Below, one piece after another: positions 1 to 12,000 of a stretch of 64,000 bases of DNA (position 1 is its first letter; each line of letters opens with the position of its first letter). Below the pieces are notes generated by a model, which was given only the letters and a program-made list of their open reading frames with translations, did no database searches and had not been told where the DNA came from. This DNA comes from Myotis daubentonii. Its lineage: Eukaryota > Chordata > Mammalia > Chiroptera > Vespertilionidae. The stretch is from positions 10,886,145 through 10,950,144 of the forward strand of contig NC_081851.1 of NCBI RefSeq assembly GCF_963259705.1. The letters run 5' to 3'. Position numbers and translations under genes: made by a program.

Positions 1-131
1 TAACGTTTATAAAGGAGTTTTCATAAATTCTCTCTAAAAACAGGCGATGAGACCCCCACCCCCTTTTCATGAAAGGAGAGGGTATGTGGCTTTACCTGCC
101 ACACGGGCCCGCCCTGGACAGCGCCCAGCCA

Positions 132-690
132 GATCTGCGCACTGCTGTGGGGGGCTGGCCTGGCCCGGCCTGCGCACTGCTGGGGGGGCTGGCCTGATCT
201 GTGCGCTGCTGCGGGGGGCTGGCCTGGCCTGATCTGTGCGCTGCTGCGGGGGGCTGGCCAGGCCTGATCTGTGCGCTGCTGTGGGGGGCTGGCCTGGCCC
301 GGCCTGCGTGCTGCTGCGGGGGGCTGGCCTGGCCCGGCCTGTGCGCTGCTGCGGGGGGCTGGCCTGGCCCGGCCTGTGCGCTGCTGCGGGGGGCTGGCCT
401 GGCCCGGCCTGTGCGCTGCTCGGGGGGCTGGCCTGGCTCGGCCTGTGCGCTGCTGCGGGGGGCTGGCCTGGCTCGGCCTGTGCGCTGCTGTGGGGAGCTG
501 GCCTGGCCCGGCCTGTGCGCTGCTGTGGGGCGCTGGCCTGGCCCGATCTGTGCGCTGCTGCGGGGGGCTGGCCTGGCGTAGCCTGCGTGCTGCTGTCGGT
601 GGCTGGCCTGGCGTAGCCTGTGCGCTGCTGTCGGGAGCTGGCCTGGCCCGATCTGCGCGCTGCTGCGGGGCACTGGCTTGGCGCGCTCTT
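132..690. repeat. 35-bp GC-rich minisatellite, about 16 copies
   Basis: Units begin GGCCTGTGCGCTGCTG, followed by a run of about six G and GGCTGGCCTGGCCC. Because 35 is not a multiple of 3, the repeat reads open in all three + frames and on the - strand, with cycling peptide motifs. Those long ORFs are artefacts. The regular G6 runs could favour G-quadruplex or slipped structures. Confidence 0.95.
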
Positions 691-934
691 TGTTTCTCCG
701 AGTCCCAAGCAGGAGCAGCGGCAGGTGATGCGGAGGTGACAGGACAGTGCTGGAAACAGGTCCGTGGAGCTGCCTAGAGGGCATCGTGCAGTTCCCAAAT
801 TAGGACAAGTAAAGTGCCTTTTCTTGACCTCCCTCCTCCAAAACAGCGAAAAGTGTATTTCTGCTTCACACCAGTGTTGCAGGGTGAGGATGTGGGCTTC
901 TAGCAACTGAGACCGTGAACAGGGCAGTCTTTCT

Positions 935-1060
935 GAGGTGGTGGATATGTTTGTTACCTTGTTTTGGTGATGATGTCAAGGTGAGTGACTAGATCCAAAC
1001 CTGTCAAATTATACACTAAATAGGTGTAACTTTGTATGTATTAAGTAGGACTCAGGAAGG
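935..1060 (+). mobile_element. Old L1 3'-end fragment
   Basis: The stretch from GGTGGTGGATATG through AAATTATACACTAAATAG resembles the 3' end of ancient mammalian L1M elements. It is short and diverged; the family assignment is from memory. Confidence 0.4.
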
Positions 1061-1312
1061 GTGAAAACATTACATTGCCGTGGCAGCAGGAGATACCTAC
1101 GAGCGCATGTGGAAACACTGAAGGGTGTGTGTGGAATCACCACTGTGGTCACAGCAGTGGCCTGGATGCTGGGGCAGGGTGCTGGGGGTCCCCGACTTCT
1201 TGCCTCCACCGTCTCCTGTCACCATGTGCTTCAGTGTAGAAAGCAGAAAAGGGTCTTGTGTTTTAGATTCCTGCCTGTCAGAATCGATTTTCCTGTCCAC
1301 TTTTATGATACA

Positions 1313-2359
1313 CTAGCAGCCCAGTGCATAAAATTCGTGCACTCAGTGGGCAGGTACCTTAGTCCGACCTCGCCCTCTCGCAGCTGAGAGCCCTTGGGGG
1401 ATGTCCGACTGACAGGGAGTGGGCCTAAGCCATCAGTCGGACATCCTTAGCGCTGCTGCAGAGGCAGGAGACGCTCCCGCCACCACCGCTGCGCTCACCA
1501 GCCATGAGTACGGCTTCTGGCTGAGCGGTGCTCCCCCCCGTGGGAATGCACTGACCACCAGGGGGCAGCTCCTACATTGAGCGTCTGCCCCCTGGTGATC
1601 AGTGTGCATCATAGCGACTGGTCGTTCCACTGTTGGGCCAAAACAGGCTCTCCAACATCCCCCGAGGGGTCCCGGATTGCAGGAGCGTGCAGCCCAGGCT
1701 GAGGGACCCCACTGGTGCACAATTGGGGTCGGGGAGGGATGCCTGAGGTTGGCCAGCTAGAGAGGGATTGTGGGAGAGCTCCAGGGCATGTCTGGCCCAT
1801 CTTGCTCAGTCCGTTCAGTCCCGATTGGCCAGATCCCAGCAGCAAGCTAACCTACCGGTGGGAAGTCTGCCCCCTGGTGGTCAGTGCACATCATAGCGAC
1901 TGGTTGACCAGTCGACTCTCTGCCCCCTGGTTGTCAGTGCATGTCATAGCAAGAGGTTGAGCGGACTTAGCATATCAGTAGCATATTACGCTTTGATTGG
2001 TTGGGCCGACTGGACGGCAGGGCACTTAGCATATTTTATTATATAGCAGTGGTTCTCAACCTGTGAGTCGCGACCCCTTTGGGGGTCGAACAACCCTTTC
2101 ACAGGGGTCGCCTAAGACCATCGGAAAACACATATATAATTACTTTTTTTTGATTAATCACTATGCTTTAATTATGTTCAATTTATAACAATAAAAATAC
2201 ATCCTGCATATCAGATATTTACATTACGATTCATAACAGGAGCAACATTACAGTTATGAAGTAGCAATGACAATAATTTTATGGTTGGGGGTCACAACAT
2301 GAGGAACTGTGTTAAAGGGTCGCGGCATTAGGAAGGTTGAGAACCACTGTTATATAGGA
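1313..2359 (-). mobile_element. HeliBat-type Helitron split by a hAT insertion
   Basis: Read on the - strand it starts TCCTATATAA (at 2359) and ends with a palindromic hairpin (GCACGAATTTTATGC) and CTAG at 1313-1316. The flanks are consistent with insertion between A and T. This is the non-autonomous HeliBat pattern. A SPIN-like hAT interrupts it at 2047-2349. Excluding that insert and its extra target copy, the Helitron is about 735 bp. Its body contains internal near-repeats of CTGCCCCCTGGTGGTCAGTG (about 1550-1600, 1870 and 1920). Confidence 0.85.
2047..2349 (+). mobile_element. SPIN-like hAT MITE, nested in Helitron
   Basis: Terminal inverted repeats CAGTGGTTCTCAACCT and AGGTTGAGAACCACTG are flanked by perfect 8-bp duplications TTATATAG (2039-2046 and 2350-2357), the hAT signature. 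At 303 bp it is the longest copy of this family in the window. It has both the ACACATATATAATTA block and the CTGCATATCAGATATTTAC block. The family name SPIN (URR1-like in rodents) is by recalled similarity. Confidence 0.85.
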
Positions 2360-3210
2360 TTGTAAATGTTTCCTTTGGAAACACTACTGCTCCGAGCTGT
2401 TAAAATGGCTATGAAAACATTACGAATAAATGAGACCACCAAAGATCGCAGGTAAAGGGGAATGGCTTTTGAGTCTGTGTTAACAAGCAAGATGTTAACC
2501 AAAGCAGGTTTTGAAAGGAAACGAGTCCCCTCTGTGCTTGCTGAGGTCCAGGACCCCGGGCAGCTTGCTGTGAAGACACTGGCCTTCTCGGCCTCTCAGA
2601 GTCGAACTTGACCAGCAAGAACGTTGACAAATGAATTGGTTGGATTTCGGCTTGACCGCTCTCTGGAAGAAGTAAGGGGGACCCAAATTATTTAATCTCG
2701 GTGGTGGTTCCCTGACCTTGGCGCTCCAGCCTCCCGCGTGGAGGCCTACTCCGGCCACAGTGCTCAGACCACCTGCGGCCAGGGGAACCCGGGGCCAGAG
2801 GGCACGCCCAGCCGGCCAGCCCCGCCCACTGTGGGAAGCAGAATGCTTTGCCCATTTCCATAGGACCCTGCTTTCTGCTGTCCCCCCGCCCCCAGCACTC
2901 ATGGGGAATGAATGAGAAATGCGTTAGATCTGAGACCCCTGCCCCCAAAGATTAGCGGGACGTTCATGCTAAGTGCAGAGGAGCCAGGGAGAGCCGCTGA
3001 TGCACAGAGCCTGAGGCAGGGCCACCTTCCCTGCGTCTGTGGAGTCTTTGTGGGAGAAGCCAAATACCAGCCATCCTCAAATGACCACATCCCATAACCC
3101 GAAAGCTCACGTTAAAGACAGTTTGTAAAGCATCAGCCATATTTTCCTGGTGGTTAGATCCCCGGCCTCTTCAGCCTGTGCCTGGAACAGATGTCTCTGG
3201 AAACAGTGTC

Positions 3211-3214
3211 GTGC

Positions 3215-3256
<42 letters not shown>

Positions 3257-3270
3257 ACACATGTGTACAG
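3211..3270. repeat. (GT)n microsatellite
   Basis: GTGC repeats run into about 17 uninterrupted GT dinucleotides, followed by ACACACATGTGTAC. Likely length-polymorphic. Confidence 0.95.
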
Positions 3271-3529
3271 TGGAGGCCTTAGTTTTGTGACAGTGACGTG
3301 GAGGGACTAGTGAGTGCTGGGTCTGTGGTCTTGGGATTCTCAGGGCAGCTTGACGCCCCAACCCCAGCTGCTACACCCACAATATTCCCTGGGAAAGTGT
3401 TCAGGAGCGTGGGAGACCCACTGGCACCTCCTTCTCCCCTAATTGCAGGAAACACCGGACCTCATTTGCCCCCTGGGTCTCAACTCCAGGAAGGGGAGCC
3501 AGCACTTTTCCCCGGCAATAAGCTGCTAG

Positions 3530-3752
3530 TTTTTATTTTTTATTTTTATTGATTTAAGAGAGGAAGGGAAAGGAAGAGAGAGATAGAAGCATCAATGATG
3601 ACAGGGAATCATTGATTGGCTGCCTCCAGCACGCCCCCTACTGGGGACAGAGCCTGCAACCCAGGCATGTGCCCTTTACCAGAATCGAACCTGGGACCCT
3701 GCAGTCCGCAGGCCAACGGTCTGTGCACTGAGCCAAACTGGCTAGGGCATGA
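3530..3752 (-). mobile_element. Ves-type SINE
   Basis: The - strand reads a tRNA-like head (CTAGCCAGTTTGGCTCAGTG), the B-box-like GGTTCGATTC, a body with CCCCAGTAGGGGGCGTGC, and a CT-rich 3' part ending in AATAAAAATA. This is the bat Ves SINE layout. Confidence 0.9.
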
Positions 3753-5253
3753 TGCGGCTGAGTGGGGCCAGGCATGGAGAGAGCTGGGAATGTGGTTAGG
3801 TGCTTGGGCCAGAGTGGAGAGGACGCACCAGGGCCCTGCCTCACTCCCCACTTTCCAGAGCAAGCATGCCGGCCTCGGGGTTCTGCAGGTCGGCGCCTGC
3901 GCGCCCGCTGCTCAGGGACACCTGGGCGGGGCAGATGGCCTGGCTGCTGACACAGAGCTCCCCAGAGGTGCAGAGGTGCCGGAGCCAGTGGGCCCAACCG
4001 TGCACATGTTTCCATCAGCACTGGTCCGAGTCTGGCTCCTCATAATCGTGCAGGGACCCCGGGCCCAGGCCCCAGCTCCAGGGACTAGACTTGGGGAAGC
4101 CTGTGCATCTGTGCTTATTTTTAAAACTTCTCCAGTCATTCTGATCAGGGAACTGCTAACGTGGACCCTGGAGTTGCTATCCCCTCCGAGCTGCAGAGAG
4201 AGGGCTGGTCTGGGGCTGAGCGCATAGGGGAGGTGAGCCGGAGGGAAGGGACTTCCACCGTGCAGGGTCCTGTCTCCTCCACGCGCCTCACCCGCCTTTG
4301 TGCCGAGTCTACTCCTCTGCTGGGGCCACGTTGAAATGCGTGTTTTCCTGAGGAGCTGCTGGGAGCATAGGCCCCGCCTGACCCGCCCGGAGTGGGTGAG
4401 GGGCCTGGACAGCTGAGCTTCATCGCCTGCGGTTCCCCGTGTGAGGATTTTTGTAGGTTCACACTCACTGCAGTGCTTATTGGCAGTTAGGATTTTTGAT
4501 CTTATGGTGAGTTAACCTTCAAGGAAACTGATCCTCAGCACCGAAGTTTAACAAACTACCAGGAGGAAACAGGAAGCAGCTTCCCCCCGCGTGCTGAGGA
4601 CAAACCAGGAGTGAGGGTGCGGGGCCTGCCTCCCACGCCTGCTCTCTGCTCTGCAGCGTCCAGCGTGGCGAGGGTGGGAGCCTGGAAACGGAGGCTCAGG
4701 GGCAGGAGAGCAGTCGCGGGGCAATCTCCGTTGTTTTGTGTGAAGGGCAGATCATTTTCCTTCCCGTGGGGACTTCTTATAGAGGCCTGACTTTTGCCCA
4801 GCGGAGCCGGATTCTGGGTCACCTGCAGAGCACAAAAGGAGTGTGAAGTAGTTACAACTTTGCAAAAGGCCACACACAGGAAGTCAGTCCTGCTCTGTCC
4901 ATTATGTCACCCCTTGAAGACACTTCCTGGGGTTGCATTCCAGAGCCAGGCCTCTAGCCCTCAGGTGGCGTCCCTTGTGTCAGGCCCAGGGGTCAGGATT
5001 GGAGCTCCTGGCACTGCAGTGTCCCCCTGATCTTCTGAGTAAGGAACAGATTGCACTGCAGCCGTTAGGACCACAGCTGGGGCCAGGATGCTGTGTGTCC
5101 CTTGAAGACCAGCCCCGTGGGGCCCAGTTCTGTCCGCTTGGGTATGTTGCTTGCAACGCGAATGTCGATTGTGGGGACACCTGTCACTTTGACTGTCTTA
5201 GGAATGGAAAACGTAGAGGCTTCTGTATATAATACCTGATCACTCAGGTTTCT

Positions 5254-5474
5254 TTAAAATATATATTTTATTGATTTTTTTTTACAGAGAGGAAGGAAGA
5301 GGGATAGAGAGTTAGAAACATCAATGAGAGAGAAACATTGATCAACTGCCTCCTGCACACTCCCTACTAGGGATGTGCCCGCAACCAAGGTACATGCCCT
5401 TGACAAGAATCAAACCTGGGACCCTTCAGTCTGCAGGCCGATGCTCTATCCACCAAGCCAAACCGGTTACAGCC
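5254..5474 (-). mobile_element. Ves-type SINE with target duplication
   Basis: Same head/body/tail order on the - strand, ending in an AATAAAATATATATTT tail. The flanking direct repeats CACTCAGGTTTCTTT (5241 on) and CACTCAGGTTTTTTT (5475 on) support retroposition. Confidence 0.92.
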
Positions 5475-5726
5475 CACTCAGGTTTTTTTAATGCAAAAGT
5501 GTAACCAATAGACCATCCATTTCTCATACCGAAATTAGAGCCAGATTCCAAATGGATTCTGGTAAAGGGCTCTGACTCCTTTGTGTCAGCGAGGCCCCTG
5601 GGTTTGGGCCATGGCTGACGTATTCCCGCGGCGCCTCTCATTCCAACACCAGGTGCCTGCCTGGCAGGTGTCCTTTCCCCTGAGCGGCTTCTCCACATCC
5701 TCCACCAGACCGGCGCACCTGAGACA

Positions 5727-5788
5727 CATTTTACACATACACATATGCTCACAGTACATTTTACATATACACATATGTTCATAGTATG
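5727..5788. repeat. Two-copy ~31-bp tandem repeat
   Basis: The block ACATTTTACACATACACATA plus TGCTCACAGT is repeated immediately as ACATTTTACATATACACATA plus TGTTCATAGT. Confidence 0.8.
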
Positions 5789-6067
5789 TTGGCAATAAAA
5801 GGATGGAAACATGCATTGTGGGAACATGGGTCATAACGAAAAAACCAGGAATGGCCACATAACGTCAGACGCAGTGCAGTGCAGGGCGAGGAGCACGAAC
5901 AGGTGCGAGGAGGCCGGCCAGGCGCTTCCTCACGTGTGCCGTCCTGTGTCCTGGCGTGACTGACTGAGACCGGGCGTGTCTTTGGCGACCTTGACAGTCT
6001 TGGGGAGGACGTGTCAGATGTCCCACAGCCAGGATTATCTGGTGTTTTTCTCCTCATTGGTCCAGAG

Positions 6068-6274
6068 CCGCGATGTTCAACTCTCTTCATCTCATGGCAC
6101 ACATAAACTAATGACTGAAATTCTGCGGCACGCCAAAAATGTCGTTTTTGCTGATCTGACAAGAAAGTAGGTATAATTGTGATTCATTCACGCTGGAGGG
6201 CTATTGTTGTGTTGGCTGCTGTCATTTGTTTATTGGGCAACCTCTGGGAACACGTCACCAGTTGGAAACCACTG
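6068..6274. mobile_element. hAT-like non-autonomous element
   Basis: The ends are imperfect inverted repeats (CGCGATGTTCAACTC and AGTTGGAAACCACTG). The interior contains GGCACGCCAAAAATG and a block on a transcriptional insulator-free AT-rich core, as in many hAT MITEs. A clean 8-bp target duplication was not found, so the exact ends are uncertain. Confidence 0.5.
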
Positions 6275-8378
6275 CGCTGGAGTCAGGGGGTTTGGGGGGA
6301 AGACCAGAGAGGTAAAGTGCTATTCTCATCACATCACGTCCGGGTACGCATCGGCCATCTGGCGTGTCCGTGTGTCGTTGACCTTGCTCACCTGGCAGGG
6401 GCGGTGTTTGCCAGGTTCCTCCACACTGACGTCACTCTCCTGCCCACACTGCCCTCCTGAGACGGAAGTCCTGGGCGCAGCCACACTTGGGGGGCAGGAA
6501 GGAGGGAGGTACACTCCACCCTAAGAGAGGAGTCTGCATAATTTTCTTAGAATTCTCCTGGGGAAATCTGTCTCTTCTCTCCCATGCATTTATTTACGCA
6601 GTCATTCATTTCCTTTCTTTTTAAAATTAGTGTCATCACATGCATGCATACGTCTAGAGATTTTTCGCTGGTGTACCTAGGGTTTTATGAAAATGGACCC
6701 AGGTGGATGCAGTCCTTGGCTTTCTGCTATCCACGTGGTCGAGAGTCCTCTGTCCTTCAGGAAGCTGCCTCATTCCACTGCTGTGCAGTGCTGGGCGAGG
6801 GCCTGCAGGCCCACCTGTGCCGCCTCCTGTTGCCTGGCACTTCATTCTCTTCTGTAACTGGCATAGCAGCGCTGTCCCGAGCACTGGGCAGGTCCCCTGA
6901 CTCACGGGTGCCGGTTCTCTCCTGCCAGGAGCTGGAGCGAGTTGCTACCTCGTACAGCACGTCGGTGGCCCCCTTCGCAGCGTAACTACAAACTGTCTTC
7001 CCGTTCTCTCGGCAGCAGATCGGAGCTGCCCTCTGCGCCAGGCCTCCGGACCTCTCAGCGACTTTTCACTCTCCCGTCCAGTGCGGAAGGGCAGCTCCCT
7101 GTGCCTGTGCCTGCGGCCCGGCAGCTCTGTCCACCGCGGGTGCTGCCTCTGCAGTGGCGCTGTCTTTCGCCTGCTTTTCAGTTGAGCTGTGGGTCTCTCT
7201 CGTCCTGACCGTAAGGCTTTTACGGATTCTGGACACCAGTTCTCCATCGGTGCACGTGCTGCATACAGCGGGCTCTTGGCAAGTGTGTGTCGTTGTGCTT
7301 TGCTCTGTGGAAATGGTGCCTCCTACCTGAGGGTCCAGGCGGCGCGCAGTGCTGGGCGATGGGCATCGTTGGGGCTCAGCTCTCACGGTAAGGAGCTCGT
7401 CTTCCTGTGGCTCCGCCCGAGGCCATGCCCACTGGGTGTGAGTCCGTGTTCAGCAGCCTTTTGTCCTTAAAGAGGGACGAAAAGATAAACACAGTGTTTA
7501 ACGCTGGGATTTTGTTGACAGAGCTAAGTTATTTTTGCCAGGAATACAGTCTCGTCTTAGACTGTGCTTCTCAGTAGTTTAATGAGCTTTGCTAAACGTA
7601 TCTTCCATTTTCTGTTGCTGTGCTAGTCAGTTGTTAGAAAGATTCGCTCTTCATTGATCTGCATTTCATGAACATTTATGTATACTCATGTGTTTTCACC
7701 CTTTTTACTCAAAGTAGCTCAACAGTATGAAATTTAAATTTTTAATTGGAACTCCCTCTGGCTTCAGAGAGCCCTTAGTCTGTGGAACAGCAATGGCTGG
7801 GGCACAAGGTGAGGTTGGCTTATGAAGCCTCTGACATGTGAATCCAGCTGCACGTGACGGCTTTGGCACCGGACCGCGGACACCAGACGGGGCTTGTGGC
7901 GGAGGCTCAGCAGCGTGTGGGACATGCGCGGCCCGGTGGCCCGGTGGCCGCGGTGGGGCGCGCACGGACCTCGGGCCCGGGTGGGGTGTGCGAGCCCAGT
8001 GGCTGCGGTGGGGTGTGCGTGGGCCACTTGCCCACTCGCTCCTGCACTGACTGGCTGCGCACATCACCGACTGGAGCCCTGCTAAGTGCTCTGTTGGGAG
8101 GAGAGCGAGCCCTGTCCTCAAGGAAGGGAGAAAATGGATGAGCAGCCAGTTAACATATGTGTGAAGTACTGGTCAGTGTGATGGGAGAAAGAAAGAGCAA
8201 GGCTGGAGGCGGGCATCAGCCATGGCAGACCCGGATGCAGGGGGTGGGGGCTGGGGGCTGGGCAGAGAGTTGGATGAAGTCACGGATAGGCTATGAGGAG
8301 GAGGAGGAGCGAGGGAGGTGACATCTGAACAGAGGCCTGAACAGTGAGGGAACGAGGAGCCGTGGTTGTCTGGGGAGA

Positions 8379-8652
8379 GATGTCATGTTCACAGCAGGTG
8401 ATTAGGTGACATGGCTGTGATGCCATGTTCATAACAGGTGATCGGGTGACATGGCTATGATGTCATGTTCACAGCAGGCGATTAGGTGACACGGCTATGA
8501 TATGTTCATAGCGGCCGATGACATGGCAGTGATGTCATGTTCACAGCAGGCAATTGGGGTGACACGGCAGTGATGTCATGTTCACAGCAGGCAATCAGGT
8601 GACATGGCAGTGACGTCATTCCCACAGCAATGATGCCATGCCCACAGCAGGG
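8379..8652. repeat. 40-bp minisatellite, about 6-7 copies
   Basis: The unit begins ATGTCATGTTCACAGCAGG and continues as a GTGACATGGC-containing half. One copy is shortened (8500-8530) and the last ones are diverged. Confidence 0.9.
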
Positions 8653-9736
8653 CCCTGCTGGGACGCAGTGACTGTGGCACTTGCCCCTTGCTCTCCTGTC
8701 CCTGAACCCAGAACCTCCGTCTTAGGAGGGAAGCCATCAGACAAGTCCCAGCTAAAGGGCAGTCTGCAAGTCCCTGCCAGCAGTGCTCAGGACTGAAGGG
8801 TCCTCGACACAAGGGAAGTCTGCGGCCAAGAGGAGCTGCTGGAGACTTGAGGACTGAGCTGACGTGGGGTGCTGAGTGGGTCCTGGATTAAAGCGGGGTG
8901 GTAGGTAGAAAACTAAGGACTCTGGGTAAACTATGGACTCTGGTTAATAAAGTATCGCTGTTGGCTTAGTGACTGTAACAAGTGTGTCATACTGATGTAA
9001 GATGTTAAGGGAAACAGAAACAGTTCTAAGAAATAAAATTTATTGTAAGAAATAATACATATGCTAGATACCTTGATTTCCTCATGCTGTTTTCTTGAGT
9101 GATCGGGGATATTTCCTTAAGGGAAGTACACGCTTGGAATCTATGTTAGTGTCTATTTTTCCAAAAGCACTTGTAGAGGTATCTGTGCCCTCACTGTCCC
9201 AGGGTCCCTGCTGAGCACGGGGCGAGGGCCCCACCCCCAGGGCCGGCACCGAGGGTTTTCATCAACTAGGAGAACCGAAAGCATCGGGTGCTCGGGGCGT
9301 GGGCATACGCATGCAGACCTGCAGAACGAACATGGTCTGGGTAGCTTAGTCACATTTGACAATTGTGAGGCCCAGGTCATGTGGAATGTGTTTTGGGGTC
9401 ACTGTGCTTCTCATTTCACCCTTGTATGTTTCAGAATTAGGCAGCGATCGTGAATAATAGGTGGTAAGGGCAAAGGTCAGCTATTGATTCATGTAGCTGA
9501 ACTCATTTAGTAAGACTTGAGGGAGCTCATGACATTTATATTTTATATGTTTATGAAATAGATGCTTGAGTTATAAAAATTACAACTTCTTTTCTGGTTG
9601 TGGAAAAATATGCCTAATAAACCCTAAAAGTGGGCTGGCTGGCTGTCCATGTGCTTTGTGAGCAGCGGCACACCCTGGCTGAGGGCACGTCGCATTTAAA
9701 GGAGGGCAGGTTTCACCAGGGATCAGTGCTCATTTT

Positions 9737-9947
9737 CTTTCTTTAAAATATATTTTTATTGATTTCAGAGAGGAAGGGAGAGGGAGAGAGAGATAGAAAC
9801 ATCAGTGATGAGAGAGAATCATTAATCGGCTGCCTCCCTGCATGCCCCCCACTGGGGATCGAGCCTGCAACTCATGCATGTGCTCTTGGCCAGAATTGAA
9901 CCCAGGACCCTTCAGTCCTATCCACGGAGCCAAACCAGCTAGGGCAA
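9737..9947 (-). mobile_element. Ves-type SINE with 10-bp target duplication
   Basis: The - strand shows the tRNA-like head (CTAGCTGGTTTGGCTC), the B-box-like GGTTCAATTC and the AATAAAAATATATTTT tail. It is flanked by TGCTCATTTT at 9727-9736 and 9948-9957. The head lacks part of the consensus near the A box, a small internal deletion. Confidence 0.92.
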
Positions 9948-9984
9948 TGCTCATTTTTGGAGATGGGTAATTTTTTCTTTTTTT

Positions 9985-10590
9985 AAGTCCAGCCTTATTG
10001 AGGTAGAGTTGATCACTAACATTGTAAGGTGTTTAAAGAAGCGGTTCTCAACCTGTGGGTCGCGACCCCTTTGGCGGTCGAACGACCCTTTCACAGGGGT
10101 CCCCCAAGACCGTCCTGCATATCAGATATTTACATTACGATTCATAATAGTAGCAACATTACAGTTATGAAGTAGCAACGACAATAATTTTATGGTTGGG
10201 TCACAACATGAGGAACTATTTTAAAGGGCCAGAAGGTTGAGAGCCACTGGAAAGCGTACACTGTGGTGGTTTGATAAATGTGCACATTGTGAAAGGATTC
10301 CCCGCTAGTTAATTAACACATCCATCACCTCACTTTTTCATCTCTTTTTCTGGTGAGAACATGTAAGTTCTACTCGTAGCCAGTTTCAGTTATAGAAGAC
10401 CGTGTTATCAACCACAGAGCCAGCGTATTTTACCCTGGGTCCTCAGGTCTTACCGCTGAACAGATCCCTTCTACCAGCCTCTCCCTGTGTCCCCCACCCC
10501 ACAGCCCCTGGCGACCACTTTCTACTGTTTCTATGAATGTGACTTTTGAGGGTGTTGGTCTGGTCACTTCATCTCTGTGGTGTGTTGCAG
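9985..10590 (-). mobile_element. Ancient L1 3' UTR fragment, interrupted
   Basis: The - orientation of an L1M-type 3' UTR: TATTGAGGTAGAGTTGATCA, AAGGTGT, then ATCCATCACCTC and onward. It is broken by a SPIN-like element at about 10039-10249. Confidence 0.6.
10039..10249 (+). mobile_element. SPIN-like hAT MITE, short subtype
   Basis: Ends GCGGTTCTCAACCTG and AGGTTGAGAGCCACTG. It lacks the central ACACATATATAATTA block: sequence jumps from AAGACCGTC straight to CTGCATATCAG. The target duplication is not clean, so the outermost bases may have changed. Confidence 0.75.
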
Positions 10591-10602
10591 CTTGGCCTAA
10601 GA

Positions 10603-10756
10603 TAATGGTCGGCAAACTTGCGGCTCGGCAAACTGCAGCTCACAAGCCACAGGCGGCTCTTTGGCCCCTTGAGTGTGGCGGTATTTTGTGGAAGACCCAC
10701 ACTCAAGGGGCCAAAGAGCCGCATGTGGCTCGCGAGCCGCAGTTTGCCAACCATGG
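10603..10756. mobile_element. Palindromic hAT MITE
   Basis: A near-perfect large inverted repeat: CGGCAAACTGCAGCTC at one end and GAGCCGCAGTTTGCCAACC at the other, with GGCTCTTTGGCCCCTTGAG mirrored inside. It is flanked by an 8-bp duplication GCCTAAGA (10595-10602, 10757-10764). The RNA or single strand could form a long hairpin. Confidence 0.8.
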
Positions 10757-11334
10757 GCCTAAGACAGTGTCGATTCTAATTCCAGTGAAGTTATTTGAAT
10801 TTTATTTGTTTTGCCATTAATACTGTGTAATAAAAATGGCTTATTAAACTGACGGTGATTCTCCAAAATGTATCCCTTGCCTGCACAGCCGCCTCCCAGT
10901 GTGAGGGATGTCTAGGGTGCCTGTGAGGACACAGGACGGGTAAAGGTTAGCGGCATGGGTACTCTCCTGGCTGGAGTGTAAATGACGAGTGAAAAATAGC
11001 ACTTCCCAGACTGTAGCTTAAGCAACAGATTCCTGGCTCTCCTCTCTGTAAGGTGCCCTAGGCCCGCACGAGTGGTGCTGACCTGCGGTCCAGTCCTTAG
11101 GTCACGGGTTTGTCGGGCACCTCACTTAGCACCGCTGGGTACAGTGTGCTTGGTGGTTAACTCTCGAGAACTGGTTGGTAAACTCTCACTTTAAGGTATT
11201 TTTCTTAATGTACTTGACTCTGGCCATAAGGATGAAAAAATAATAGGTGCCCGCGTTTAAAAAAGGATTGCAAAAGCCAGTAGATTTATTATAAAGTAAA
11301 ACAATGTATTTGATCCAGTAAAAAGAAGGTTCAC

Positions 11335-12000
11335 TTAAGAATTATATGTACCGCACACCCGATGGGATGGCTGCTGTAAAAACACACCAGAGTGACACGC
11401 GGTGAGGCTGTGGGGGAGCAGAACCCGTGCCCTGCTGTGGGGATATGAGATGTGCAGTTGCTACGGAAAATAGTTTGGTGGCTGCTCAGTAGGACTGCAG
11501 TGGAGCCAGCAACTCCATTCGGGGTGGTACCGGTGAGAGCAGAGTCCCGAGGACGTGCGTGCACACCCATGTCCACAGCAGCCCTGTGCACAGCAGCCGG
11601 AAGGCGGAGCCACCAGGTGCCGGTGGGTGGGCGAGTGGGCACACAAAGCGTGCTCTGTGCGCACAAAGGGATGTTGTTAAAGGCAGGAAACGCTGGACGT
11701 GCTACAGCGCGGATGAGCTTGAGGCCATTGTGCTGAGTGAAGTCAGCGGGTCACACGGGGCAATGCTGGTGGTTCCATTTATATGAGGCCCCTAGAGGAA
11801 CAGATTTACAGAGACAGGAAGTGGGGGGCGGGGGTGCAGGGGGAAGGGGGCGGGGTGTCCCTGTGAATGGCACAGAGCTCCAGGTTAGAAAGGGAAGCAT
11901 TCCTGCGGGGAGAGGTGGTGATGGCTGTGCACAATGTAAATGCACGCGTGCACTCTTAAAGTTTGCGTTCTAACCAGTTTCACCACAACTTAAAAAGAAA
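11335..12000 (+). mobile_element. Ancient L1 3' end, running into assembly gap
   Basis: Recognisable order of the L1 ORF2 end and 3' UTR on the + strand: ATGGGATGGCTGCTG, GGAAAATAGTTTGGTGGCTG, GTCCACAGCAGCCCTG, TTCCATTTATATGA, then TGGTGATGGCTGTGCACAAT. There are many substitutions and no coding potential. A G-rich stretch (11822-11857) is a potential G-quadruplex. Confidence 0.65.

Noticed and set aside
67..906. Long open frames on both strands through the 35-bp array
   Set aside because: The repeat length cycles all frames and the peptides are low-complexity; no conserved domain or splice context.
7838..8141. CpG-rich promoter or small gene
   Set aside because: GC-rich with some open frames, but no transcription start, splice sites or homology visible.
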